Origin: Micrococcales bacterium 31B
GTDB taxonomy: Bacteria > Actinomycetota > Actinomycetes > Actinomycetales > Dermabacteraceae
Direction of reading: 5' to 3'
Assembly (NCBI GenBank): GCA_022803075.1
Contig: JAFFTF010000012.1
Span: 1-64,000, forward strand
Length of the DNA stretch: 64,000 nucleotides
The notes beneath the pieces were generated by a model, which was not told where the DNA came from, did no database searches, and worked only from the letters and a program-made list of their open reading frames with translations. The stretch's first letter is position 1. Every line of letters begins with the position of its first letter. The translations under genes were made by a program, and so were the position numbers. This document shows, piece by piece, positions 51,389-61,500 of the stretch.

Positions 51389-51882
51389 GTTAATGGTAGG
51401 TACTCACTCCTTAAGAAAATAGACTGCTTCCACCATTCAGTCCCCCCAGGCACCTCCACATTGATGACCCGTGATTCACCAAATGGAATTTTAGCAGATG
51501 CTTCAATTTGTCCTATGCACGTGCCTTCGAAGTACTTTCTAAACGTAACTTTGAAATGCACCTCAGCATCGCACGTTATATACACTCGAGCTTGAGTCGT
51601 TCCGTCCGGCACTCTCGGCACAGCGATCTGCTGTGGACCTCGATACTTCTCATGAATTGTCGGCGCGAGCCCTTAAACTTCAACTTTCAGTGGTCCGTCG
51701 ATGCCCTGAAGGTCCCGAACCGGATCAATGAAAACTTGGTTTGATCCAGATGACACGGCAGCAGACACACTTGGTTGAACTTTTGAATCACTTTCTGTGC
51801 ATGCATTTAGGGCCAAAAGTGAAGTGATTGTTGCTGCCCAGAGTACTTTTCGCAAATAACCTGGAATGACGCGACAGTACAC
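51385..51882 (-). pseudogene. Lipoprotein gene interrupted by an in-frame stop
   Basis: The frame begins at 51882 with a signal and lipobox LLALNAC (Cys near residue 28) and reads to GIDGPLKVEV. It then meets TAA at 51673-51675 (codon 70). Without any frame change it continues as GLAPTIHEKYRGPQQIAVPR, then a beta-rich domain (YITCDAEVHFKVTFRKYFEG), ending EYLPLT at 51385. The uninterrupted reading on both sides, and the overlap with the next gene, indicate one gene of 165 codons with a nonsense mutation, or a sequencing error. Function unknown. Confidence 0.7.
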
Positions 51883-52040
51883 CCCGGCAATTAACGAATC
51901 AATAGGCCTGCACGTTGAAGTTTTGATCTCGTAGCCGAAGCCTCGTCTCCGGTACTGCGATCGCTTTCTTCTACGCCGAAGTGTGAAAATGGCGCCCTAT
52001 ATACCGGCCCGAGCCAGACCTAACAAACACCCCCGCACGC
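51883..52040. other. AT-richer intergenic region
   Basis: About 160 bp between the broken lipoprotein and the terminator of the ABC operon. It probably holds the promoter of the minus-strand lipoprotein-secreted protein pair. No other element is recognised. Confidence 0.4.
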
Positions 52041-52077
52041 AAAAAAGCCGGGGCCCACCGAAACGGTGAGCCCCGAC
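52041..52077 (-). terminator. Intrinsic terminator of the ABC importer operon
   Basis: On the minus strand a 12-14 bp stem (52064-52077 with 52047-52060, one mismatch in the core) with a 3-base loop is followed by six T residues (52041-52046). It lies 25 bp after the substrate-binding-protein stop. Confidence 0.88.
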
Positions 52078-52101
52078 CCAAAGACGCGGCGCGCCGCGAA
52101 C

Positions 52102-53814
52102 CTACACGTGCTTCAGCTTCAGCACCGTCTGGTTCGGGTTGTTGAAGTCACCCGGGCGCGGGAAGTAATCCGCCTCGCCGGGCACCGGCCAGCCGGTCCA
52201 GTTCTTCGTCGAGCTCATGATGCCGCCGCCGCCGCTCATGATCGGCACGATCGGCGCCTCGTCCACGAACGCCTGCTGAATGATCAAGATATTCGCCTTG
52301 ATCGTGGCGTCGTCGTCGCGCGGGGTCTTCTGCAGCGTTTGCAGGGCCGCCTCGGCGGGGTCGGGCATGCGCCACAATCCCTGGTTGCCGTAGCCGGCCT
52401 TCTGCTGCTTCTCGCCGAGGTTCGCGTGGCTGTAGCCCTGGTACGCGTTGTACGGCGAACCGTTCAGGCAGCACGTCCAGATCGAGATCGCGTAGTCGTG
52501 AATCGAATCCTGGAACACCTTGTCGGCGACGCCCGTGTAGGGAATCTCGAGGCCCAACTTCTCCTTCCACTGCTGCGCGATCTGCGGGCCCGCCACGACG
52601 TCGACCTGCTGGCTGAGGTTCACCATCAGCTTCAGCGGGTACTCCTTGCCGTCCTTCGAGAGGTTACCCGTCGCCGAGACCGACCAGCCGGCCGCCTCGA
52701 GCTCCGACTTCACGGTGGCGGCGTCGCGCGCCTTCATCGACGTGTTGTAGTCGGGCAGCAAGAATTCCTTGTAGAGCACGGGGTCGAGGCCCGCCGTGTT
52801 CGGAACGTTGTAACCGAGACCCGCGGCCTTCTGAATCGGATCCATGTCGAGCACGTCGCGCAGCGCCTTGCGCACCGCGATGTCGTTGGTCGCGTCCATC
52901 GTGCAGCCGAACAGAATGCCGCGCGCCGAACCGTCGGGCCAGTAGTTGTATTGGTTCGTGTCAGCCGCCGCCACGAACGTGGTTTCGACGCCGGGGGCGC
53001 CGCCCGCCGCCCAGTCGATCTCGCCCTTCGTGAGCTTCGACTGCACGTTGCCCGGGGTGCCCGCGGGGATCACCTTGATCTTCTTCAGGCCCTCGAACGT
53101 GCCGCCCCAGTAATCGTCGCGCAGCTCGAGATCGATCTGCTGCGTCTGGAACTTCACGAGCTTAGCGGGGCCCGTGCCGACGGGCTCCTTGTCGATGTAC
53201 TTGCCGCGCTCGCCCACGCTCTTGTAGATGTGCTCGGGGTAGATCGGGTAGTACAGGCTCATGTTGGTGTCCTGCTGAAAACTGGGCGTGCGGTACTCGA
53301 CCACGACGGTGTAGTCGTCGGTCTTGTACACGGGCTTCGCAATGAACGCCGAGTTGTCGGGGTCAGGCTGATCGAGAGGAATCGGCGTGCCGTACGTCGC
53401 GTTGTACGAGTAGACCACGTCGTCGGCGGTGAAGTCTTCGCCGTCGCTCCACTTCACGCCCTGGCGCAGCTTGTACGTCACCTTCATGCCGTCGGCCGAA
53501 TACTCCATGCTCTCGGCGAGCACGGGCTCGAGCTTGCCGCCGTTGGCCGCCGACACGCGAAACAGCGTCTCGTGGAACAGGCCGCAGATCGGCGCGGCAC
53601 CGATGCCGTTGCCGCCGTTGGCGTTGAAGTTGTAAATGAACTGGTTGGTGGCGCCCGCGTCGGCGCCAATGACGAGGGTGTCACCCGATGCCGCGGCATT
53701 GCCGCCCACCGCGCTGCCCATCGCGTCGCCGCAGGCTGTGAGGCCAAGCGCGGCGATGGCCGAGGCTCCGGCGGCCGAGAAGGCAATAAACCTACGGCGC
53801 GATACTTCCGTCAT
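52102..53814 (-). CDS. ABC transporter substrate-binding lipoprotein, SBP_bac_5 family
   Basis: 570 residues from the ATG at 53814 (AAGGAGAACATC before it). The signal contains both an SRRRFIAF twin-arginine-like stretch and the lipobox LGLTAC (Cys28). The body is an oligopeptide/dipeptide-type binding protein: VTYKLRQGVKWSDGEDFTAD, DDVVYSYNATYG, then a C-terminal lobe with KANILIIQQAFVDEAPIVPI. In Actinobacteria and Thermotogae this family also binds plant oligosaccharides. The operator upstream of the operon favours a glycoside or oligosaccharide, without proof. It is the last gene of its operon. Confidence 0.9.
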   Translation of the reverse strand: MTEVSRRRFIAFSAAGASAIAALGLTACGDAMGSAVGGNAAASGDTLVIGADAGATNQFIYNFNANGGNGIGAAPICGLFHETLFRVSAANGGKLEPVLAESMEYSADGMKVTYKLRQGVKWSDGEDFTADDVVYSYNATYGTPIPLDQPDPDNSAFIAKPVYKTDDYTVVVEYRTPSFQQDTNMSLYYPIYPEHIYKSVGERGKYIDKEPVGTGPAKLVKFQTQQIDLELRDDYWGGTFEGLKKIKVIPAGTPGNVQSKLTKGEIDWAAGGAPGVETTFVAAADTNQYNYWPDGSARGILFGCTMDATNDIAVRKALRDVLDMDPIQKAAGLGYNVPNTAGLDPVLYKEFLLPDYNTSMKARDAATVKSELEAAGWSVSATGNLSKDGKEYPLKLMVNLSQQVDVVAGPQIAQQWKEKLGLEIPYTGVADKVFQDSIHDYAISIWTCCLNGSPYNAYQGYSHANLGEKQQKAGYGNQGLWRMPDPAEAALQTLQKTPRDDDATIKANILIIQQAFVDEAPIVPIMSGGGGIMSSTKNWTGWPVPGEADYFPRPGDFNNPNQTVLKLKHV

Positions 53815-53875
53815 GATGTTCTCCTTGCTTCTGGGGCAACAGCTGTGTCGCCCAGTGGGGGGATCTGCGAGTGAG

Positions 53876-55033
53876 TTAGGGGGCTTGGCGAGCGGACGCT
53901 CCGGTGCTGGCGCTGGCAGCGTCGGCACCCGAGGTAACGTGTGACTGCGCCGTGCCGCGCAGGTCGTCTTCACTGACCAGGAAGCACGCCGCGCTGCGAC
54001 GCCCCACCGTGACCATCGGAGGCGGCGCCGTGTGGCACTTCTCGACGGCGACGGGGCACCGGTCGGCGAACTTGCAGCCCGCGTAGCGACGACCGTTGTC
54101 GACCGGCGCGGCCAGCACCACCTCGCGGCGCTGCGCCCCCGGATGCCCGCGATACTTTGCGGGGTCGGGGGCCGCCGCGATGAGCTGCTGCGTGTAGGGG
54201 TGCAGCGGGTTCGCGATGATGGCCTCGGTGGGGCCGGTCTCGACCGTCGAACCGCCGTACATCACGTGAATGTTGTCGCTCAGGTAACGGGCCGACGCGA
54301 TGTCGTGCGTGATGTAGAGCATCGCGAGGCCGCGGTCGCGGCGCAGGTCAGAGAGCAGATTCAGCACGTCGAGGCGAATCGACGCGTCGAGCATCGAGGT
54401 GGGCTCGTCGGCGAGCAGCACGGCCGGGTCGAGCGCGAGCGACCTCGCGATGGCGATGCGCTGGCGCTGCCCGCCCGAGAAGTCGGCGGGAAACCGATCG
54501 ATGTACCGCTCGGCGGGGGTAAGGTTCACCGTTTCGAGCAGTTCGCGTGTGCGCTTCTCGATCGCGGCGCGGCCCGTCACGATCTTGTGAATCGTGAGGG
54601 CGCGCCCCAGAATGTAGCGCACCTTCTTCAGGCTGTTGAGCGACGCGAACGGGTCTTGAAAGATCAGCTGCACGTGCCGGTAGTACTCGCGCGCGGCCCG
54701 CCCCTTGGGGTTGCCCACGGGCTTGCCGTCGAAGTAGATCTCGCCGCTCGTGGGCGTGTACATGAGCGAAAACATGCGCGCCATCGTGGTTTTGCCGCTG
54801 CCCGACTCGCCCACCAGCGCCGTGATCTCGCCGCGCATGAGCGTGAGCGACACGTCGTCGACCGCGTAGATGGGGTGGCCGCTTTGTTTAAAGTGCATGC
54901 TCACGTTACGGGCCTCGAGCACGGGCACGCCAGCCTGCCCGGCGTCACCCCGGGGCGCAGCCAACGGGCGCGAACGGCCCGACCCGGCCACGGCTGCGTC
55001 CGACCCCTGAGGGCCGCGAGAAAACAGCGCCAT
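53876..55033 (-). CDS. ABC transporter ATP-binding protein, OppF/DppF type
   Basis: 385 residues from the ATG at 55033, overlapping the preceding stop (TAATG). Walker A is GESGSGKTTM, the Q-loop LIFQDPFASLN, the signature FSGGQRQRIAIARSL and Walker B VLLADEPTSMLD. The C-terminal oligopeptide-transporter extension carries a Cys cluster (CKFADRCPVAVEKC) that may bind an iron-sulfur or metal centre. It pairs with the next ATPase to drive import. Confidence 0.93.
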   Translation of the reverse strand: MALFSRGPQGSDAAVAGSGRSRPLAAPRGDAGQAGVPVLEARNVSMHFKQSGHPIYAVDDVSLTLMRGEITALVGESGSGKTTMARMFSLMYTPTSGEIYFDGKPVGNPKGRAAREYYRHVQLIFQDPFASLNSLKKVRYILGRALTIHKIVTGRAAIEKRTRELLETVNLTPAERYIDRFPADFSGGQRQRIAIARSLALDPAVLLADEPTSMLDASIRLDVLNLLSDLRRDRGLAMLYITHDIASARYLSDNIHVMYGGSTVETGPTEAIIANPLHPYTQQLIAAAPDPAKYRGHPGAQRREVVLAAPVDNGRRYAGCKFADRCPVAVEKCHTAPPPMVTVGRRSAACFLVSEDDLRGTAQSHVTSGADAASASTGASARQAP

Positions 55034-56112
55034 TACTTGGCCTCCTTGCGATTCGCCGCGGCGACGTGGCACGCGACCTCGCCGAGTTCGGTCTTCACGA
55101 GCGCGGGGCGTTCGGTCTCGCAGCGGTCGATCTTGACCTTGCAGCGGGGCGCGAACGCGCAGCCCGGCGGCAGGTTTTGCAGATCGGGCGGCGAGCCGGG
55201 GATGCCCGAGAGGCGCCGGGGCTCCTCGTGCAGGGGCGGGAACGCCTCGCGCAAGCCCCGCGTGTACGGGTGCTCCGCATTTTGGTAGAGCTCGGCGGGC
55301 GTGCCGATCTCGACGATGCGGCCGCCGTACATGATCGCGATGCGGTGGCTAATCTCGAGCAGCAGCGACAGGTCGTGCGTGACGAACACGATCGCGAAGC
55401 CGAGCTTTTCTTGCAGCTCGAGCACCTGCGTGAGAATCGAGCGCTGCATGATCACGTCGACGGCGGTGGTGGGCTCGTCCATGAACACGAGGTCGGGCTG
55501 GCACGCCATCGACAGCGCGATCAGGGCGCGCTGCTGCATTCCACCCGAGAGCTCGAACGGGTACGCGTCGACGCGGTGACCCGGGATCCCCACCATGGTG
55601 AGCAGTTCCTTCGCGAACTCGCGCGCGGTCTGCTTCGTGGCGCTCGGCTGGTGCGCGAGAATCGCGTCGACAAACTGCGCTCCCACCTTCATGACCGGGT
55701 TGAGGCACGCCATCGCGGACTGCATCACGATCGAGATTTTGTCCCACCGATACTTCACCAGCTGCGTCTCGCTGAGCCGCGCGAGGTCGACCGTCTCCCC
55801 ATCGGTGGGGGTGAACAGCACCTCGCCGTTGCTCGTGACGGCTGGGGGCCGCTGCAGCCGGGCGAGGGCCGCGAGCAGCGTCGATTTGCCCGAGGCGCTC
55901 TCCCCCGCGACGCCGAGAATCTCGCCCCGGCGCAGCGTGAGGCTGACGTCGCGGCACGCGGGCACGTTGCCGGTCTCGGTGATGTAGTCGACCGAGACGT
56001 TCTTGGCCTCCAACAAAATGGGCCGCTGATCGAGCGGTATGCCCCAGGTTTCGGGGCGGGCCGCGGCGTCGGGGTTCGGGCCGGACGCGCGGGTGGCGCT
56101 TTGGGTTGTCAT
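55033..56112 (-). CDS. ABC transporter ATP-binding protein, OppD/DppD type
   Basis: 359 residues from the ATG at 56112, overlapping the permease stop by ATGA. Walker A is GESASGKSTL, the signature ELSGGMQQRALIALS and Walker B LVFMDEPTTAVD. The C-terminal CAFAPRCKVKIDRC cluster is shared with its partner. The Q-loop reads VMQSAMACLNP. With the OppF-type protein it forms the heterodimeric motor. Confidence 0.93.
   Translation of the reverse strand: MTTQSATRASGPNPDAAARPETWGIPLDQRPILLEAKNVSVDYITETGNVPACRDVSLTLRRGEILGVAGESASGKSTLLAALARLQRPPAVTSNGEVLFTPTDGETVDLARLSETQLVKYRWDKISIVMQSAMACLNPVMKVGAQFVDAILAHQPSATKQTAREFAKELLTMVGIPGHRVDAYPFELSGGMQQRALIALSMACQPDLVFMDEPTTAVDVIMQRSILTQVLELQEKLGFAIVFVTHDLSLLLEISHRIAIMYGGRIVEIGTPAELYQNAEHPYTRGLREAFPPLHEEPRRLSGIPGSPPDLQNLPPGCAFAPRCKVKIDRCETERPALVKTELGEVACHVAAANRKEAK
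56082..56096 (-). repeat. Dispersed 15-mer CCACCCGCGCGTCCG, copy at the start of an ABC ATPase gene
   Basis: Exact class B copy on the minus strand within the first 30 bases of the OppD-type gene, encoding part of ATRASGP. Confidence 0.7.
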
Positions 56113-57029
56113 GCCGAGACCTTCTGCCCTTCGTTTTTGAGCTGCAGTGCGCGCTTGTGCATGAAGATGCGCATGAGTCGCATGCGCTTGCTGGAGAGCG
56201 CGGGGTTGGTGATTTCGTCGAGGCCGAAGTTGACCATCGTGGTGGAGAACCCGATGAGGGCGAGGCAGATGCCGGGGGGCACGATCCACCACCATTGGCC
56301 GTTGAACAGGGCGTTCTGCGAGTCGGCGTAGTTCATCATGAGGCCCCACGACGGCTCGGAGGCGTTGCCGATACCGAGGAACGCGATGGCGGACTGCTGC
56401 ACGACGCCCGCGCCGATGAGCGTCAGGAACATGGGCGAGAGCACGCCGAGCAGGTGAGGCACCACCTCGACGAACACGATGCGCCAGCGGCTCTCGCCGA
56501 TGGTGTGCAGGGCCGCCGTGAAGTCGCGGCCCGAGAGGCTCATGGCCTGGGCGCGGATCAAGCGGGCGCCGCCCGACCATTCGAGCAGGCCGATGATGAG
56601 CGAAACCATGATCCAGTTCGCGTTCTGCAGCAGGCCCGCGACGATGAACAGCACCGCGAACGAGGGCATGTTCTGCACGACGAGGATCACGCCGTTGATG
56701 AAGCGGTCGACGGCGCCACCGATGAAGCCGGCGGCGGTGCCCATGATGACCGCGAGCAGCGTGCCGACGAGCGCCGAGCCGATGCCGACCAGCATGGATT
56801 GGCGCGCACCGTACAGCAGCCAGCTGAAGACGTCTTGGCCGCTCGACGTGGTGCCGAGCCAGTGGGCGGCGCTCGGGCCGGCGCCCATGTGTTCGGTGTC
56901 GAACTCCATGGGGCCCCAGCCGATCACGGAGTCGGTGAACCAGGGGCCGAAGATCGCCATGATGGCGAAGATGCCGAGAATGACGAGGCCGATGAGGACC
57001 TTGGGCGAGGTGAGAAAGCGTTTCCACAT
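56109..57029 (-). CDS. ABC transporter permease, OppC/DppC type
   Basis: 306 residues, six transmembrane helices. The EAA-type coupling loop GGARLIRAQAMSLSGRDFTA is near residue 155. The N-terminal SPKVLIGLVILGIFAIMAIF helix and the conserved VVPHLLGVLSPMFLTLIGAG stretch are characteristic. It is 2 bp downstream of the partner permease gene. Confidence 0.93.
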   Translation of the reverse strand: MWKRFLTSPKVLIGLVILGIFAIMAIFGPWFTDSVIGWGPMEFDTEHMGAGPSAAHWLGTTSSGQDVFSWLLYGARQSMLVGIGSALVGTLLAVIMGTAAGFIGGAVDRFINGVILVVQNMPSFAVLFIVAGLLQNANWIMVSLIIGLLEWSGGARLIRAQAMSLSGRDFTAALHTIGESRWRIVFVEVVPHLLGVLSPMFLTLIGAGVVQQSAIAFLGIGNASEPSWGLMMNYADSQNALFNGQWWWIVPPGICLALIGFSTTMVNFGLDEITNPALSSKRMRLMRIFMHKRALQLKNEGQKVSA

Positions 57030-57031
57030 GA

Positions 57032-58156
57032 TTAGCGCTCCCGGGTGCGGGGGTCGAGGAACACGTACACCGAGTCGGCGATGAAGTTAAACACGAGCAC
57101 CGCGAAGATAATCATGAGCATGACGGCCTGCAGCATGGGATAGTCGCGGGCACCCTGGGCGGCGGTGAGCACGGAGCCGAGGCCGGGGTACGTGAACACG
57201 CCCTCGGCGAGAATAACGGCGGTCAGGCTGCCGCCGATGGCCTGCGCGAGGCCGGTGAAGTTCGGCAGCATGGCGTTGCGCGCGGCGTAGCGGTTGCGCA
57301 CGCGGCGCGTCGAGAGGCCCTTCGCGCGGGCGAGCTGCACGTAGTCTTCGGTCACGGTGGTGATCATCATGTTGCGCATGGTGAACATCCAGCCCGTGAA
57401 GCCCTCGATGATCAGCACGAACAACGGCAGGATCGAGTAGATCAGCACGCTCATGAGGAAGATCGGGTTGGTGAAGCTGATGTCGAGGTCGCCGTTGTAG
57501 GCACCCTGGCTGGGCAGCCACCCGTTGTGGTAGCCGACCCACCACACGAGGATGATGCCGACGTAGAACGAGGGAATCGACCTGAAGAACATGCTGAGCG
57601 GCGTGATCCAGGTGTCGAGTCGGCCGCCAGGCTTCCAGCCGAGCCGGGCTCCCGCGACGGTGCCGATGATCCAGCCGACAATCACCGACGTGAGCGAGAG
57701 GTAGAGGGTCCAGCCGAGCGCGTTGCCGATGATCGTGCTGACCTTCTCGGGGTAGTACTGCACTGAGATACCGAAGTCGCCCTGCAAGATCTGCCACACG
57801 TAGCGGACGAACGCGATCAGCACGTTCTCGTTGGGGTCACCGTAACGGTCGTAGATGGCCTGGCGTTGGATAGGCGAAATGCCGCCCTCCTTGGCGATGA
57901 TCGATTGGATCATCTGCTCGGCCGGGTCGCCCGGGATGAACCGTGGCAGCGCAAAGTTCAAGATCAGCGAGATCACGCCGACGATGATGTACGTGACCAG
58001 GCGCTTGCCGAGATAGCGCAGATTGCGTCGCAGGGCGACGTTCTTGGGCTGCGGCACCTTCTCGGCCTGGCGGCTCAGCACGTCGACCATGCTGCGCTGG
58101 CTTTCGCCTGCGGGCTCGCCGCGCTGGGGTTTCCCCGCTGGGCTTGACGCGCTCAC
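57032..58156 (-). CDS. ABC transporter permease, OppB/DppB type
   Basis: 374 residues with a hydrophilic N-terminal extension of about 50 residues, longer than usual. The first helix region is KRLVTYIIVGVISLILNFAL followed by PRFIPGDPAEQ (the family's PGDP motif). The coupling loop is DYVQLARAKGLSTRRVRNRY near residue 275. It is the first gene of the operon. A LacI-type palindrome lies 121 bp upstream. Confidence 0.93.
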   Translation of the reverse strand: MSASSPAGKPQRGEPAGESQRSMVDVLSRQAEKVPQPKNVALRRNLRYLGKRLVTYIIVGVISLILNFALPRFIPGDPAEQMIQSIIAKEGGISPIQRQAIYDRYGDPNENVLIAFVRYVWQILQGDFGISVQYYPEKVSTIIGNALGWTLYLSLTSVIVGWIIGTVAGARLGWKPGGRLDTWITPLSMFFRSIPSFYVGIILVWWVGYHNGWLPSQGAYNGDLDISFTNPIFLMSVLIYSILPLFVLIIEGFTGWMFTMRNMMITTVTEDYVQLARAKGLSTRRVRNRYAARNAMLPNFTGLAQAIGGSLTAVILAEGVFTYPGLGSVLTAAQGARDYPMLQAVMLMIIFAVLVFNFIADSVYVFLDPRTRER

Positions 58157-58276
58157 GTGACCTCCCTTGGACAGTGGTTGGTGGCCCGTCCCCCGCGCGT
58201 TCGACGGCGAAAGCGCGGGGAATGGGCGGCGGATGACTGGTGGCGATTCGACTCGGCGCGGCCTTGCAGCATTTAG

Positions 58277-58289
58277 TCAAATCGTTTGA
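58277..58289. promoter_or_regulatory. LacI-type operator upstream of the ABC importer operon
   Basis: TCAAATCGTTTGA has perfect 5-bp arms around TCG. It closely matches the complement of the rhamnose-operon site and the site at 38448. It lies 121 bp before the first permease gene, in an AT-rich patch that probably contains the promoter. Confidence 0.65.
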
Positions 58290-58523
58290 ATTATCAGTGT
58301 AGCCCTCCCTCGACGCAAATTGGCCCGACCCGCAGAAAATTCTGGTACGCGTGCGGGGGCGGCCAGGGAGGGCCCGGGCGTCCCCAAAACCGCTGCCAGG
58401 GCGGGTTTGGGGTCAACGGGGACGCAAGCGTCCCCCATGCCAGCGCCCCCACCGACCCGCCGATACTGGTCGGCCTCGCGGCCCGGTCTATTAATTATTG
58501 CAGCGGTACGGGGACGTGCGAAC
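58290..58523. other. Intergenic region between ABC operon and surface-protein gene
   Basis: About 230 bp with no gene I can support. GC-rich, lacking codon bias, no additional operator. The two flanking genes read in the same (minus) direction, so it separates the surface-protein terminator from the ABC promoter. Confidence 0.4.
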
Positions 58524-58551
58524 GGGGCGCCCGGCTGCTGCCGGACGCCCC
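58524..58551. terminator. Terminator hairpin after the surface-protein gene
   Basis: A 12-bp stem (58524-58535 with 58540-58551, one mismatch) with a 4-base loop lies 15 bp past the stop at 58567. There is no clear T-tract. Confidence 0.6.
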
Positions 58552-58566
58552 GTTACTGCGTGATGG

Positions 58567-61500
58567 TTACTTGTTGCGCTTCCTGCGCGAGAAGGCCAGC
58601 AGGCCCACGGCGGCGGCAATCATGCCACCCGCCGCACCGAGCATCCCCTCGACATTGGCACCCGTGCGGGCCAACCGGTCGATCCAGACCTGCGGCTCCT
58701 CGGGCTGCGTGACCACTGGGGTGGGGGCACCAGACACCGTGAGCGTCGGAGCGAGCTGCGTGGGGGCCGTCGTCGTCGGCACCGTCAGCGTCGGTTCTGG
58801 CGTGCCCGTGTAGGGCGGCGTCGGAGTCGACGTGTCGATCGGCGTCGGGTACGTCACCGTGATGGTGCCCGGCTCCGCCACGTGACCCTGCGGGTCGCGG
58901 GCCGTGAACACGACGGGCGTCGGGCTGGTCTTCAGACCGGCCTCCGGCACGAACCGAATCGAACCATCCGGCAGCACCATCCACACACCCTCACCCGGGA
59001 CCGTCAGCACCTTACCGCCCTCGCTGACTACCGCGCCGCTTGGCTGACCCGCAGCCGGGAACTCGACCGTCGCCGGGTCAATGTTCGTGCCGGTCGGAGT
59101 CACGACCACCGTGGCACCTGGCGTCGAATCAACTGCCGCGTCTTCGACATCTGGGTACGTCACGGTCGCGGTGGCGGGTCCGGCGGGCTCGCCGGTCGCA
59201 TCGACCGCCGTGAAGGTCGCCGGGGTGGGAGAACCCTGGAACCCGGGCTCCGGGGTGAACGTGATGCTCCCATCGGGGTTCACCGTCCACGTGCCCTCGT
59301 TCGGCACGGTGAGCGTCTTGCCGTCGGGGCTGAGCGTCGAACCCTCGGGACCGCCCGTGAGCTTCACGGTGGTGGGGTCGGAGGTCGGGTCGAACGTCGG
59401 CTTCAGCACCACCGGCGTACCCTGATCGCCCGAGCCGCTCACTGGGGTGGCGCTCGGGTACAGCACGGTGACGGTGGCCGGCTCGGCCACGCTGCCCTGC
59501 GTATCGGACGCCGTGTACAGCAGTGGCGTGGGGCTCGTCGTGAATCCGGCCGCGGGGAACACGACCGTGCTGAGATCCAGCTGGTCGCCCGCGGGGGCGA
59601 CGCTGACGGGCTGGCCCGGAACGCCCGACTTCGACACGTCGCTCACGTCGGGGTACGTGAGGGTGATCTGCGCGGGGTCGGCGACGTTGCCGTCGGCGTC
59701 CGCCGCCGTGTACGTCACGGGGGTGGGGTCGCCGACGAGGGCCGGGTCGGGAGTGAAGGTGATGGCGCCGTCGGCGGCGATGGTGTAGACGCCCTCGCCC
59801 GGAACGGTGAGGGTCTTACCATCGCTCGAGACGGTGGCGCCCGCGGGCTGGCCGGTGGTGGGGAACACCGCCGTCGTGGGGTCGATCGCGGTGCCCTGGG
59901 GGTTGACCGCGATAGTCGCACCCTGGTCACCGGCGCCGGTGAGGTCAACGACGTCGGGGTAAGTGACCGTGATCGGCGCGGGCTGCGCGAGGTTGCCCGT
60001 GCTGTCGGCCGCGGTGTAGAGAACGGCGCTCGGCGCAGCGAGGAACCCGGCATCGGGGGTGAAGGTCATGTTGCCGTCGGCGGCCACGGTCCAGACGCCC
60101 TCGTTGGGAACGGTGAGGGTCTTGCCATCAGCCGAGACGGACGCTCCGGCGGGCTGACCCTCGGTGGTGGTCATGCTGGTTGGCCCGTTGCTGAACAAGA
60201 AAGTGCTGGTGTTGGGGCGAGACGGCGTGGTGTCGCCGTCGACCGGCACGAAGTTGGCGAACGGGTCGAGGGTGACCGCCGTGTTGAGTGGCGTCGTGGT
60301 CGCTTCGGGCTGGTCGGACGCCAGGGCCCACGTTGCCTGCACATCCTGCGTGGGCAGGTCCACGAAGCTACCCGTCATCTGCGACGGGCCGTTGACGTAG
60401 GTGCCCGCCGTGGAACTCTTGACGGCGACCGTGATCACACACGTCGCCTGGTCGCCGGCGAGGTCGCCGCCCGCGAGGGTGATGAGGTTGCCATTGGTCA
60501 CGGTCACGGTCCCGTTGCCACACGTGGTGGTGGGACTGCCGATGACCTGCAGTCCATCGACGAGATCATCGGTGAGGCCGAAGTCGGACTTAGCAGCTTC
60601 TTCGGCCGAGTTGTGCACCGTGATGGTGAGGTTCACCGTGTCGCCGACCGTATTGTTGGTCGACGCGAAGGCCTTGGTGACGGTCGGGGTGGCGTCGATG
60701 AAGCGCAGGTTGTCGAAGCCACCGTCATTGCCCGCGCCGGTAACCGTGAGGTTGTTGACGCGGAACAGCATGTTCTCGTTGCCGGGGGCGACCTTGACAC
60801 CGTTGGCCGATTGCAGTCGAGCCGTGAAAATGGTGCGAGCGTCTGCCTCGTATGTGCGCTTGACGAGGTTAAACGGCGGGGTCGCCGAGCAGACGTCGAC
60901 GGGTATGGCCGTCACCCAAGAGTTGGTGGTGGTATCTTGTTGGCCCTGCCATTCGAAGCGAATCTGGGGGCAGTTGATCTGACTAACCGTGCCCACGTCA
61001 ATCGAATAGGCGTAGTAGCGGTTGGCGGGGAGTGTTTTGCGGCTCGTGGTCTGCGCCATGATTCCGGACGTCTGGATGCCGTTGTCGGTGTAGGCGGCGA
61101 TGACGCCGTTCGTCGCCGGGTTGGCTCCGACGTCTCCCAGGTCTTGAGCGAGTTGGCCGAGGCCGCGGGCGAGACGCATGAGGCCATACTGCGACGAGGT
61201 ATCACTGGTCTGACCGGCGACATACCTGGCGCACCCTGGCCAGGGGTAGCGCGCGCTGATGTCCATGCCCGTGGTCCACGTGGAGTTGACGGGCGCATCC
61301 GCGCGCACGATGGTGCCGTTGCAGTTGCCTCCATTCACCGTCGAACTCTGCCACGTGGGGTCTGCGGTGAAGCCCGTGCCGTCTTCGGTGTAGTCCTGAA
61401 TCAGCGTGTGGCCGGCCGCTGGAGCATTCTGAAAGTCAATGTCGAGCGCCCTATCGCCCGATGCGCTGACGGCCGCGAGAGTGGTGGTGGCCGCGTGGGC

